From NCBI RefSeq assembly GCF_014642835.1, contig NZ_BMJA01000002.1:1240867-1304866 (forward strand): a stretch of 64,000 nucleotides of DNA, in the 5' to 3' direction. Made by a program: the position numbers and the translations under genes. The notes beneath the pieces are model-generated. The model saw only the letters and a program-made list of their open reading frames with translations. It did no database searches and was not told the origin of the DNA. This document shows positions 16,391 through 24,519 of this stretch, one piece after another; the first letter of the stretch is position 1; each line of letters starts with the position of its first letter. This DNA is from Dyella nitratireducens. GTDB taxonomy: Bacteria; Pseudomonadota; Gammaproteobacteria; Xanthomonadales; Rhodanobacteraceae.

Positions 16391-16927
16391 TTATGTATTT
16401 TCCGGTTGGCGCTCTCGGAGTTGGACATCGGCTTGTGCCAGTTTGCTTGTATGTTCGGCGACGTTGGCCTGGGCTTCGGCCAGGGCGATCTCCCACAGCT
16501 TACGTTCCTGGGTTAGCGACGTTTGTTCGGCAAAGAGGGCGTTCTGGTCTTCGATAAAGGCCTCGCGGGCGAGGGTCTCCGCGTGCGTGACGGCGAGGCA
16601 CCACACTTCCGCAAACGCCTGCCCTACTTTGGACGGCACATCCGGCAGCTTGATCACCTCCTGCAGCCGTTGCGCCAAAGATCCGCGCCATGTGTCCAGC
16701 ATGCGTATCACCGTATTCGGAGAGCCGGTCCCGAGCGCCTGATCAACGTCAAAACCCGGCATCTCTTCTTGCAGATACATGCCAAAGCGATGAGAAATAG
16801 ATCGCTCATTTGCATCAACTTCCAGCAATTACCCATCTCTCTGATACAGCTTAACTAGTGCGTTTAATGCCGGCGTGCCAAGAGGCGTGGCAAGCAGGTC
16901 GTTGCGAACGTGTTCGGGAAGGGTCAT
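16391..16927 (-). pseudogene. Chimeric pseudogene: 5' end of an unrelated gene joined to a truncated tnpT
   Basis: On the minus strand an ATG at 16927 opens a frame MTLPEHVRNDLLATPLGTPA that meets TAA 33 codons later and continues in the same frame as LLEVDANERSISHRFGMYLQ up to FDVD (~16741). There it joins, at GATCAGGCGCTCGG, the tnpT-type sequence QALGTGSPNTVIRMLDTWRG, which matches residues ~36-140 of the intact TnpT at 11053 with numerous substitutions, then ends at 16391. So one gene was cut and fused to a second, diverged tnpT copy that lacks its own start and the last half. Confidence 0.7.
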
Positions 16928-17018
16928 GGGCTACTTGAGGTTACGAATCACGTACATTATGAAAAAAACAGTCTCGGGGTGATGCACCATTTTCGACTAC
17001 GCTTTTTTAGAGTGAAAG

Positions 17019-17075
17019 CTCTAACGCTGAAGTTAAGCGGCGGCGAAGCCGTCCGCCTTGAACGAGATGTTAGAC
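17019..17075 (-). other. Integron attC recombination site
   Basis: Read on the minus strand the 57 bp run GTCTAAC (R'', 17069-17075), ATCTCGTTCAAGGCGGAC, a GGCTTCGCC turn, CCGCTTAACTTCAGC, and GTTAGAG (R', 17019-17025). This is the layout of classical attC sites: inverted core sites, L boxes with TTCAAG/CTTAAC, and a short hairpin tip. The stop codon of the adjacent membrane-protein gene (17070-17072) lies inside R'', as is common for gene cassettes. No integrase gene is in the window. Confidence 0.8.
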
Positions 17076-18122
17076 CCAATGTGCGAGGTCTGGGAGTACA
17101 TGCTCATCAATTGGCCCGTTGATTACGAAGGCAGCTAAACCAAGCTTTGTTGAAGCCGCTTGAGAAGAAACGGCTCGATGATTACCGTCAAGCAAGAGAA
17201 TGGAGTCGCCGTTTAGCCTGTATGCAGGAACCACAGAAATTGATTCGGAATGTGGGGCGTCGCCAACTTTATGGTGCTCGCGAAGCGCGCTGTTTAAAGC
17301 AACTGAGGCCACGGATTGGGGCATTGCATTGGGCGAATTGTACGCACAGGCCGAACCGTCAGGTTGTGCATACCAAGGGGTGTAGACGAGGCTAGATTGT
17401 TCAGGGATCGAAAAGTAACGCAGCTCGATTGACCAGTCCGATGAGATGAATTTTGACCAGTCCAGCATGACGCGTATTTTGCTTTGAAAGTGGCGCTGAA
17501 AATCTTGGGGCTTCATGATTGCTCCTTCCTCACTTTGGCGTTTGGGAAGCCACACCAAGTACACAAATGTGCCCAACATGAGCAGGGCCGTAAGTATCGC
17601 TGCAGTCAACGTGCCCGTTTTACTTGCGACCAAGGTAAGTGTCTTACCCTGCGATGTATCTGAGGGCTGAACGAGTTGATCTAACGCGAGCCCACGCACC
17701 CTATTGCGCATGAGGTCTCTCATTGCAAGATATGCGTGGAGCTGAAACATCTCCTGTGCACCAGGGTACTTAAGTTCCCTTGTGCGCGTTTTGAACTGGC
17801 TATCCGCTTGAGTGCAATACCACTTATGTAGCGTTGTAATTTCGCTGTGTGACTCGATGCAAGCTGAAATTGCATCTATTGCAGCTTCGTAAGCGAGCTT
17901 GTCGCTAAGCAAACGTTCCGTTTTTACGTAAGTTTGCGTAGCTTCGCTTGATTGTTGTAGCAGATGATTGAGATAAAGCGCTTGCCCCGCTAGAACAATC
18001 ACTCCTACAAGAGACAAGAGCAAAAGCACCCTTGCCGTAGAACGAGATGCCCACCTGCGTGCTCCGCGCGCAACATCGAGAGCTACTTTGGTGTTTTCCG
18101 CTGCGTCCTTGAGTGTTGCCAC
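17070..18122 (-). CDS. Integron-cassette membrane protein with ParB-like DGNHR motif
   Basis: From a GTG at 18122 (AAAGGGG eight bases upstream) the product is 350 aa; in-frame starts at 18143 and 18182 are possible but lack a ribosome site. Two membrane segments flank a ~120-residue extracytoplasmic helical domain: VLLLLSLVGVIVLAGQALYL and LTAAILTALLMLGTFVYLVW. The C-terminal cytoplasmic part ends with GDSILLLDGNHRAVSS and LGLAAFVINGPID, which resembles the D-G-x-H-R element of ParB/Srx-like domains. Its stop lies in the attC site, so it is a cassette gene oriented towards its attC. Confidence 0.7.
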   Translation of the reverse strand: MATLKDAAENTKVALDVARGARRWASRSTARVLLLLSLVGVIVLAGQALYLNHLLQQSSEATQTYVKTERLLSDKLAYEAAIDAISACIESHSEITTLHKWYCTQADSQFKTRTRELKYPGAQEMFQLHAYLAMRDLMRNRVRGLALDQLVQPSDTSQGKTLTLVASKTGTLTAAILTALLMLGTFVYLVWLPKRQSEEGAIMKPQDFQRHFQSKIRVMLDWSKFISSDWSIELRYFSIPEQSSLVYTPWYAQPDGSACAYNSPNAMPQSVASVALNSALREHHKVGDAPHSESISVVPAYRLNGDSILLLDGNHRAVSSQAASTKLGLAAFVINGPIDEHVLPDLAHWV

Positions 18123-18182
18123 GTGTCCATCCCCTTTGCACATAACTACTGAATATACCGACTCCGCCGTCCGGTTATACAT

Positions 18183-18672
18183 GTTGCGACACGCGGCATG
18201 GATCGCAACGCCCCCTTATTTCAGGGTAACTTCACCCAGCTAGGCCCGGTTACACACGCGAGCATAGCCGGACGTGGCGGGTATGTTAATTCCGCTACTT
18301 TGGTGCTTTTCTAGCCACCAGGAGTGACCGTCATGGGGTGAACTGCCCAACCCCTCAGCCCCACGCCTCATGGACTAAGTGTCTGCGCTCTACCGCCCGC
18401 GTTGTCAATCATCTGACGGTCGATCACAACGTCGCCGCTTCCACGCAATCGAAGGTGCCAACGTCCGCTTCGGGTTGAAGGCAGACATTAGTTTGCCTAC
18501 GCGTTGCCAGGAAGAGGAAGTAGGGGTTAAGGGGTATTGCGCCGCCCACCAACACTGCTCCGGTGGGATCCGCATTCCCTTGATTTCATTGGCTCAAAAA
18601 TACCGTTTTTTTTTGCTTCCCTATAGCCATACGGCCTAAGCTAGCGCTGATCGTGATCCACGGGCTTCCCAA
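18183..18672. other. Intergenic region with repeat
   Basis: 490 bp without a supported gene. An open frame at 18379-18639 is created by the repeat at 18459-18491 and is not considered coding. No second attC site was found at the expected far end of the cassette. Confidence 0.5.
18459..18491. repeat. 30-bp quasi-palindromic repeat, copy 2
   Basis: AACGTCCGC-TT-GGG-TTGAAGGCAGACATT; its reverse complement matches 480-509. Repeats of this TGTCCGC/GCGGACA type occur between genes in many proteobacteria. Confidence 0.6.
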
Positions 18673-19575
18673 ATGAGTCTGATCCAGAAATACGCACCAA
18701 CCATGCAGCTAGTCGTGGCCATGATGAGGTCCGATGGCTGCATCGATCCTCTCGCCGTCCAGCCCTTGGATCAGTGGCATCGTGGGCCGCGCCATATTGA
18801 GCTGATCCGCCATAGTTATGGCGCGACTATGCTCGATGTACTGACCCGTGAACTGGGCTTGGTGTCCCTCGACGAGGACGGTTTACTACGCTCGAGCATT
18901 ATCATCGTGACATCCGAGGAGGCCGTAAAAGGCGCCGTGATGAGGCTTCTCGGAAAAATTGCGGAGGCCATTGTCGTGCGTCGGTGCAATGAGGACGTCG
19001 CCCTCAATCGTCGCTGGGGCCAAATCGGGCGCCGGGGACGATTTGTTCACAACGCTCTCGATGATTTCATCGCCATAGGTACAGGTCTGGAAACGACACG
19101 TCAGCGGTTTCCCCAGAAATACAGCCCCACCGATTCACATCGCGATGTCATATGGGTACACAGGGACGACACGGTGCGGGAGCTCCAAATGCTCGCTCAC
19201 GGGAGGCCTGCCGGCATTTCGGCCGGTATACAACTGAAAGTCAGCACGGATGGCTATCGGTATGTCTATCGACAGGACATTGCTCGCGCGAAATATGAAG
19301 TTCCATTGGTCTATTTCGACCTGAGGAACGACTATAACGATTTGACCAATGCAATTTACGCGGAAGATCGCGAGGTGGTCATCGGTGTGGATATCGTCCG
19401 CGGCGCCGATGTTGATCCGGCGCTTCACGACGAGTTGCTTTCCTACTATCACCTCGCCGAGGCGTTGGTGCGGGGTCAGATTACTCCGGATGATCTGGTG
19501 AGCACCCCCCTCCTGGCCGATGCGGCTAAGAAAGACGTGCTCGAAAGTCGCAATGTGACGGTGGCCTCGATCTAA
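18673..19575 (+). CDS. Hypothetical protein, possible PD-(D/E)XK nuclease fold
   Basis: 300 aa, single gene followed by a strong terminator. The N-terminal half is helical. Residues ~155-225 read HRDVIWVHRDDTVRELQ, then ISAGIQLKVSTDGYRY and VPLVYFDLRNDYND; an acidic strand followed by G-x-Q-L-K-V on a central strand is how Q/E-x-K nucleases look. This is a weak, by-eye similarity with no family name. The start ATG at 18673 lacks a clear ribosome site (CTTCCCAA upstream). Confidence 0.65.
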   Translation: MSLIQKYAPTMQLVVAMMRSDGCIDPLAVQPLDQWHRGPRHIELIRHSYGATMLDVLTRELGLVSLDEDGLLRSSIIIVTSEEAVKGAVMRLLGKIAEAIVVRRCNEDVALNRRWGQIGRRGRFVHNALDDFIAIGTGLETTRQRFPQKYSPTDSHRDVIWVHRDDTVRELQMLAHGRPAGISAGIQLKVSTDGYRYVYRQDIARAKYEVPLVYFDLRNDYNDLTNAIYAEDREVVIGVDIVRGADVDPALHDELLSYYHLAEALVRGQITPDDLVSTPLLADAAKKDVLESRNVTVASI

Positions 19576-19605
19576 GTAATTCGCTCAAATCATCTGAACT
19601 AACCG

Positions 19606-19638
19606 AACCGGGGGAGACCATCGTCTCCCCCGGTTTTT
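19606..19638 (+). terminator. Rho-independent terminator
   Basis: A 13-bp perfect stem (AACCGGGGGAGAC/GTCTCCCCCGGTT) with a CATC loop runs into five T. It ends the 18673 gene and, from the other side, the small convergent gene at 19642-19800. Confidence 0.9.
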
Positions 19639-19641
19639 CAG

Positions 19642-19800
19642 TTACGTCAAATGGTGACCGCTGGTATACAGGAGGATCAATACGGCATACACGATCCACA
19701 CGACCCACTCCATGGGAATTTTCCAGCGCAGGTCCAAGCGACCTGAAACATAGCTACCCTTCGCTTTGGGCGGTGCAAACAAAAGAACAGAACTACTCAT
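19642..19800 (-). CDS. Small single-pass membrane protein (52 aa)
   Basis: On the minus strand an ATG at 19800 with GAGG nine bases upstream opens a 52-codon frame. The N-terminal half is basic and soluble (LFAPPKAKGSYVSGRLDLRW). Residues ~33-46 (VVWIVYAVLILLYT) form a membrane helix and the tail is SGHHLT. It is too short for most gene finders. The convergent strong terminator at its 3' end supports a real transcript unit here. Function unknown. Confidence 0.5.
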   Translation of the reverse strand: MSSSVLLFAPPKAKGSYVSGRLDLRWKIPMEWVVWIVYAVLILLYTSGHHLT

Positions 19801-20075
19801 GAGTTAGTACCTCAAGCAATAGGTTCCCGTAGCGCGATGCCGCAGAGCAAGCACTAGGCCACGGCCACGATAAAGCGGCGCGCGAAATTGAAATGTCGAG
19901 ATATTTACCGGCGGTCCGTGCCGCGGTTTGTCTAGCCGACGTGCTGCCTAGTTACTGCTCTTATGTCGGGCTGACCGAGAACTTGAGATGAGGTGTTGCC
20001 TGATTCTTAAGCCGTCGTGCTGCTCATCGGTGCGTACCTGCTATTTCCTGAGTTTTTGGAGCTTGCCTTTTTGGG
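19801..20075. other. Intergenic region, nothing recognised
   Basis: No gene, repeat or terminator was recognised between the small membrane-protein gene and the IS3 remnant. Confidence 0.5.
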
Positions 20076-20266
20076 CTACCCGAAAGTCAGGAAGCCATTG
20101 CTGAACATAGAATGCTTGCGACACAGCTCCTTGACCGGCACGCCGGCGTCCGCTTCTCGCAGGAAGCCGATGATCTGTTCTTCAGTAAATCGCTTCTTCA
20201 CGTCCAATCTCCTTCCGTTGGGGGATTGGACTCCAAATCGCTGTGCTACTCAAAACCGGGGGGACG
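20076..20266 (-). mobile_element. IS3-family (IS51/IS407-type) left-end remnant with orfA fragment
   Basis: Read on the minus strand, an IS end with CCCCCCGGTTTTGAGTAGCAC is followed by CCCCCAACGGAAGGAG and a GTG at 20201. The translation KKRFTEEQIIGFLREADAGV and PVKELCRKH is the standard start of IS3-family OrfA (helix-turn-helix). After KH the sequence leaves the family pattern and stops at 20076, so only ~30 codons of the transposase remain. No right end or orfB was found. Confidence 0.8.
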
Positions 20267-20357
20267 TCGTGCCGGCGAGCCGAATGGGGTTGACAGCGTG
20301 CGCAGCACAGCTGACTGGTGACCCGACAGCTAACATGGTTCCATGATTGCCTGCGGG

Positions 20358-20390
20358 TCTTACCCTTGATAGCAATCCCTAATCGCTGTA
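20358..20390 (+). repeat. Dispersed GCGATAACA repeat, diverged copy
   Basis: TTACCCTTGATAGCAATCCCTAATCGCTG shares TACCC, GATA and CTAATCGC with the family consensus. Confidence 0.45.
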
Positions 20391-20486
20391 GGCAAGTTTA
20401 TCGAAAATCGGAACTCATACAACGCGTGCCTTTCGATCGTCCCTGCCCTCCGGTTGTAGGGTTCTCCTTCACTGATAAAACTCCAA

Positions 20487-21365
20487 CTAGCGCGGCCTGA
20501 AACGCTTCACGCCTTCGTCGTCGGTGAATCGGCGCACTCCGGCTGCATGAGCGATGCCATCCATAAGTCGCTGTTCCTGCTCCTCGCTACTTACGAGCGG
20601 CCTCAGCTCCATTGTGTAAAGTGCGGTAGCGAGCGCTGCACGAACGAAGGGTACTTCAGGCGTTGTGGCCACTTCGTTGCTCGCCCAGGCAGAATAAACG
20701 ATGTCCTCTTCCCACTTGCGCCCGGTGTCAAAGAAGCTGGCCACTAGGAGCGGGTGACCCGGCCGACCCATCGCCATCAGAACGTATGGAAAAATGCCCT
20801 CATGAGTCTCGTGCTCGAAATCGAGTAGGGTTACACCAAAAATGTGCAAGATCATTAAGCGGTCAACGCCGCTAGGGAGCTTGGTCAGGCTGCCTTTTCG
20901 AGAGAAGGAGCCATCCATCCATTTCGCGTAGGCGTCCTGAAATTCGTTGCTCACTATTCCTTCCAGGCGAACATCAAACTGGACGGGAGCTCGGGGGTGT
21001 TGCGCGTTTTCCGCTAGCCGTCGATGATTCCACAGCATGCCACTGGATAATTTCAGGAGCCAAAGGTAAAGCTCATCATCTGAAACATCTGCTTGATTTT
21101 CCTTAATTCGCTGCTCCAGAGCCCCGAAAGTTTGGTTCGCTACAGCATCTGCTGGGGCGGTGAACTCAAGAATTCGCGCAAGCGCCTCCGGTTGCCCCAA
21201 TTGAACACCACCATCTTGGAGGGCGTGATCCTTCACGAGCCAGCGCGGAATGACGTGCTCACCCCTTTTTGTTCCAGGAACGTCTACTCCTGTAAATAGG
21301 CAGCGGCGCCGAACATCATCCGTATGGATGTATTGGCTTACGTTTAACTCATCGCTTTCGCTCAT
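20487..21365 (-). CDS. Hypothetical protein with HNH-like N-terminus
   Basis: 292 aa. Residues ~20-45 read RRRCLFTGVDVPGTKRGEHV then IPRWLVKDH, like the start of an HNH nuclease (Cys pair region and EHVIP), but only one Cys and no clear second zinc pair are present. The rest is helical and uncharacterised (LWLLKLSSGMLWNHRRLAE, MILHIFGVTLLDFEHETHEG). Starts at an ATG with GAGG (TGAGGTGGAATA upstream). Monocistronic, divergent from nothing recognisable. Confidence 0.65.
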   Translation of the reverse strand: MSESDELNVSQYIHTDDVRRRCLFTGVDVPGTKRGEHVIPRWLVKDHALQDGGVQLGQPEALARILEFTAPADAVANQTFGALEQRIKENQADVSDDELYLWLLKLSSGMLWNHRRLAENAQHPRAPVQFDVRLEGIVSNEFQDAYAKWMDGSFSRKGSLTKLPSGVDRLMILHIFGVTLLDFEHETHEGIFPYVLMAMGRPGHPLLVASFFDTGRKWEEDIVYSAWASNEVATTPEVPFVRAALATALYTMELRPLVSSEEQEQRLMDGIAHAAGVRRFTDDEGVKRFRPR

Positions 21366-21420
21366 TATTCCACCTCAAGAAATGTCTTCATGATGCGGGT
21401 TGCGGCTGAGCGCTTTAGTT

Positions 21421-21452
21421 GCGGCTACCCGCGATAACACAGGCTAATCGCC
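21421..21452 (+). repeat. Dispersed GCGATAACA repeat, best-conserved copy
   Basis: GGCTACCCGCGATAACACAG followed by GCTAATCGCC; 20 bases are identical to the inverted copy at 521-547. Confidence 0.7.
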
Positions 21453-21481
21453 GTGGTGTCTAAGTGAATATATGTGATACC

Positions 21482-22426
21482 CTAGAAACCTTTGCTCAAT
21501 TCAAACACGTTGTCCAGAAAGGTTACGGTGGGGACGAAGAACAGCGTGCCGGTAACCGCCCTGCTTACGTCGAGCAATCGGTCGTAATTCCCGGGTGGCT
21601 GACCCACGAACATGTTTTCAAGCATGCGCTCGATGCGCCTTGGTGATCGCGCATATCCGATGAAATACGTGCCAAACTCCCCCTTGCCAAACTCGCCAAA
21701 TGGCATGTTATCGCGCACGATTTGAAGTTGTTTGCCGTCTTCAACAATGTTGGTCAACACGTTGTGCGCATAGGCTGGCTTAGCCTTATCTGCAAACTCG
21801 ATGTTCGAGAGTTTCTTGCGTCCAATCACGCCTTCCTGATATTCCACGGGCAATGCGTTCCATGCGCGCAGGTCATGCAGATACTTCTGGGTGATCACAT
21901 AGCTTGCGCCTGCAAACGCCGGGTCTTCGTCACCAATGATCACCGCGTCGGTGGCATCCTGGTCGACAGGATTTTCCGTGCCATCGACAAAACCCAATAG
22001 GTCGCGCTCGTCGAAATACTTAAACCCATGCACTTCATCGACGATCGTCACGACATCGCGGATTCGATCCAGAATTGCCGCGGCCATTTCAAAGCACAGA
22101 TCCATCTGCGTGGCTCGGATGTGGAACAGCAGGTCACCCGGTGTGGCAACCGCATGATGGACTCCACGAATCTCCCGAAACGGATGCAATTCGACAGGTC
22201 GCTGCTGTCCAAAAAGGCGATCCCACGCATCCGAGCCAAACCCCATGACGCATGACAAGCGGCCGTTAACGTTGCGAAAGCCCACGCCTCGTGACAGCGA
22301 AGAAAGGTCCGCGCAAAGCCCTCGCACTGTCGAATCATGTTCGGCACCGGGCTTCAAGGTCATCACAAGGAAAATAGCAGCCTTGGTAAGTTTTGCGGTC
22401 ACAGGTTGAGATTTGACAGGAGACAC
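21482..22426 (-). CDS. DyP-type peroxidase (YfeX-like)
   Basis: 314 aa from a GTG at 22426 with AGGA upstream. The distal haem motif GFVDGTENP (Asp in the GxxDG signature) is at res ~147-155, and the proximal haem ligand His is in AYAHNVL (~225). C-terminal GTYFIGYARSPRRIERMLENM is typical of the family. DyP peroxidases oxidise dyes, phenolics and porphyrinogens with hydrogen peroxide. There is no Tat signal and no encapsulin gene next to it, so a cytoplasmic enzyme is likely. Monocistronic. Confidence 0.92.
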   Translation of the reverse strand: MSPVKSQPVTAKLTKAAIFLVMTLKPGAEHDSTVRGLCADLSSLSRGVGFRNVNGRLSCVMGFGSDAWDRLFGQQRPVELHPFREIRGVHHAVATPGDLLFHIRATQMDLCFEMAAAILDRIRDVVTIVDEVHGFKYFDERDLLGFVDGTENPVDQDATDAVIIGDEDPAFAGASYVITQKYLHDLRAWNALPVEYQEGVIGRKKLSNIEFADKAKPAYAHNVLTNIVEDGKQLQIVRDNMPFGEFGKGEFGTYFIGYARSPRRIERMLENMFVGQPPGNYDRLLDVSRAVTGTLFFVPTVTFLDNVFELSKGF

Positions 22427-22734
22427 GATCGACCATCCTATTTTTCGTAGTTGAAGGAGACGGGCCGTACACAGGTTCGGTCATGATTTAACTCGCTTCA
22501 GTATGGCGTCAGCGACCTTTGTGAAGTCCGGCAATGCTTCACTTGTCTTGTATCAAGTGCGGAAGCGGGCAAGCTGCATTACCAGCATGAAGCAGTTCGC
22601 AGCACGCCGTTCGTCCACGTACCCGGTGGTGCGGACACCTTATGGACAAGTGCGCACAACATGCAGCACAGGCTGACGTAAAAGTAAGGCAGACCAGCTT
22701 CGCTATCGCTGGACCTGCGCATAGAGGTGCTGAC
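22427..22734. other. Intergenic region, nothing recognised
   Basis: 308 bp with no supported gene; no repeat or terminator recognised. Confidence 0.5.
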
Positions 22735-24240
22735 CTAAACGAAGCCTAGGATCCCTAATACGGCACCCACAGCAGTCGCGATTGAAGGCGCCATGCCAGC
22801 AACGGCTTTCGCAGCTTCGATTAGCCCGTCCTTGCTGATTTGCAACTTCACTTTGTCAGGTGCAGGCGCGGTGGCTTCGTCGACGACTTCCTTGGTCAAC
22901 GCCGCGACCCTGCCCCGCTCAGCCGCCGGCAATGCGTCCGCTAATTTGCCGCTTGCTGCCAATAATTGCTCCAGTGCGGCCTTCAAGTCCGGCGACGAGA
23001 TATTGTTTACGACGTTTTGTGAGCCGTTGATCGTGGCGTTGTAGTTAACGTTGCCATATACGTTTCCGCCGATGTTCATTTGAGAGTTCATGACGCCTCC
23101 GTTGCCGATATTGATGTCCGCCTTCGCGATATAGAAATTCGGTGTTAGGTTGCTTACGCCTATGGCCCGCATGGTTTCTAGCGTGCGCGTGAGGGTCTGC
23201 TTGCGATCATCTAGCAGCTCTCGCACGGCGGCGGCTTCATCGCCGGTGAGTTTGTCGTAGGCAACCAGCGCGTTCCGCAGGACTTGTTGATCGTTGCCGA
23301 GCCATTGGGCGCGATTCATCACGTTGTACGCGTGCGCGAGATAGCGTTCGAAGGCAGCATTTACGCTCTGCAGTGAATCGGTCTTGCGCAGAACCAATTT
23401 GAGTACTTCCAGCTCCGCGTGCAAGCACAACAGGTTCGTGCGCAATTGGTTGCGCGTGTCGCGTCCACGCGCAGCGCCTGATTCGAGCCAGAGCAACAGG
23501 CATTCGTCGGGCTTGTGTCGGCGCAGCAGATCCACGTGCAACTGGAGCGGCGCGCCCTTGATCGTTCCCGTTTCATCGAGCGGCTGGGTGATGTTCAGAT
23601 ACTCCGACGGATCAGTGTCGGCGAACTTGTAACGTCCATCCGTTTCGATGTACAGCAAGGGCTTACCCGACAGGAGGATACCTGCACTAGCGGGCGGTTG
23701 GCGTCGCGAGGTAGTCGCATTTGCGACACGTTGGACAACAGCCTTGCGTTGCTTCAAAAACGGTGCCGGCGGAGACGCAGATGCATCAGCTGTCGACGGA
23801 GGCAACTGCACCTGAAGATCCAGTACATCGTCCACCAGCGCACGGAACATGGTCTGCGTTTGCGGAAATGTCAGGCTGAGTTGCACGCCCAGTTGCACAT
23901 GCCAAAGCGCCCCACCATCGCTGTAAATGCGGCGGAAGACGCGTTCGATGCCGAACGGTTTCTCTGACGCGGCCGTCGTACGCGGAAAGTGGACGCCCGG
24001 TTCGCCCGTGGCGAAGGTGGCCTTGAAGACCGAGCGCGCTTCGACGAACCATGCAGCGCTTGCCCATTGGTCCACACGTCCTGCACCTTGGTTGCGTCGG
24101 CGGCGTACGCCACCGAGACCCCGCAGAAAACCGCAGCGCTGCGGATCGGGTGGGAGTCGCCATCCCGGTCCAACGACGCCTGCAGTCGCGGTCTGAAACG
24201 ACCGCAAGTCAGCAATCGGCACTTGCAACACGAGCAGCAT
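22735..24240 (-). CDS. Hypothetical protein (up to 501 aa) with Asn/Gly-rich segment
   Basis: No family recognised. From residue ~60 onward the sequence looks natural (WASAAWFVEARSVFKATF; FRALVDDVLDLQVQLPP; LYIETDGRYKFADTDPSEYL). Residues ~375-410 are Asn/Gly-rich with a repeating pattern (NIGNGGVMNSQMNIGGNVYG), then comes a helical tail with a hydrophobic end (VAGMAPSIATAVGAVLGILG). The first ~55 residues are odd (many Arg, Gly, Pro). A neighbouring frame there encodes a signal-peptide-like AAVFCGVSVAYAADATKVQD, so a frameshift near 24080 or a later start is possible. Confidence 0.6.
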   Translation of the reverse strand: MLLVLQVPIADLRSFQTATAGVVGPGWRLPPDPQRCGFLRGLGGVRRRRNQGAGRVDQWASAAWFVEARSVFKATFATGEPGVHFPRTTAASEKPFGIERVFRRIYSDGGALWHVQLGVQLSLTFPQTQTMFRALVDDVLDLQVQLPPSTADASASPPAPFLKQRKAVVQRVANATTSRRQPPASAGILLSGKPLLYIETDGRYKFADTDPSEYLNITQPLDETGTIKGAPLQLHVDLLRRHKPDECLLLWLESGAARGRDTRNQLRTNLLCLHAELEVLKLVLRKTDSLQSVNAAFERYLAHAYNVMNRAQWLGNDQQVLRNALVAYDKLTGDEAAAVRELLDDRKQTLTRTLETMRAIGVSNLTPNFYIAKADINIGNGGVMNSQMNIGGNVYGNVNYNATINGSQNVVNNISSPDLKAALEQLLAASGKLADALPAAERGRVAALTKEVVDEATAPAPDKVKLQISKDGLIEAAKAVAGMAPSIATAVGAVLGILGFV

Positions 24241-24420
24241 GCCGGCGCCTCGCCGTGTAAAACGCCCCCGTCTGAACGAGCAGGCACGGGGGCCTATTGG
24301 GTTGCTTTCCGTGCGACAGCCGCGCCTGGAAGCAAGGCGAGTCTCCGCAAGTACCCAGTTGCTGTCAAGTTCGAGGCGACAACTCGATGGCGCGCCTTAA
24401 TCGTTAGGCCAGCAAAAGCC

Positions 24421-24460
24421 CTTCCCTACCCTCGATAACACGGGCTAATCGCCCTGCCCT
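24421..24460 (+). repeat. Dispersed GCGATAACA repeat copy
   Basis: CCCTACCCTCGATAACACGG followed by GCTAATCGCCCTGCCC. The gap 24241-24519 also has a lone GTTAGGC at 24403 that is not a full attC. Confidence 0.65.
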
Positions 24461-24519
24461 GACACTGGCTACAGGTCGGGAGCGGGAGCCTCACTCTTGC
24501 ATTCCGAGCTTCCGGGTTA

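Noticed and set aside
18379-18639. 86-codon frame containing GANVRFGLKADI
   Set aside because: This peptide is what the TGTCCGC/GCGGACA repeat encodes by chance and appears in many false gene calls; no ribosome site.
24385-24409. GTTAGGC at 24403 as a second attC core site
   Set aside because: No matching inverted core site or L boxes within 60-140 bp on either side, so it is only a lone heptamer.
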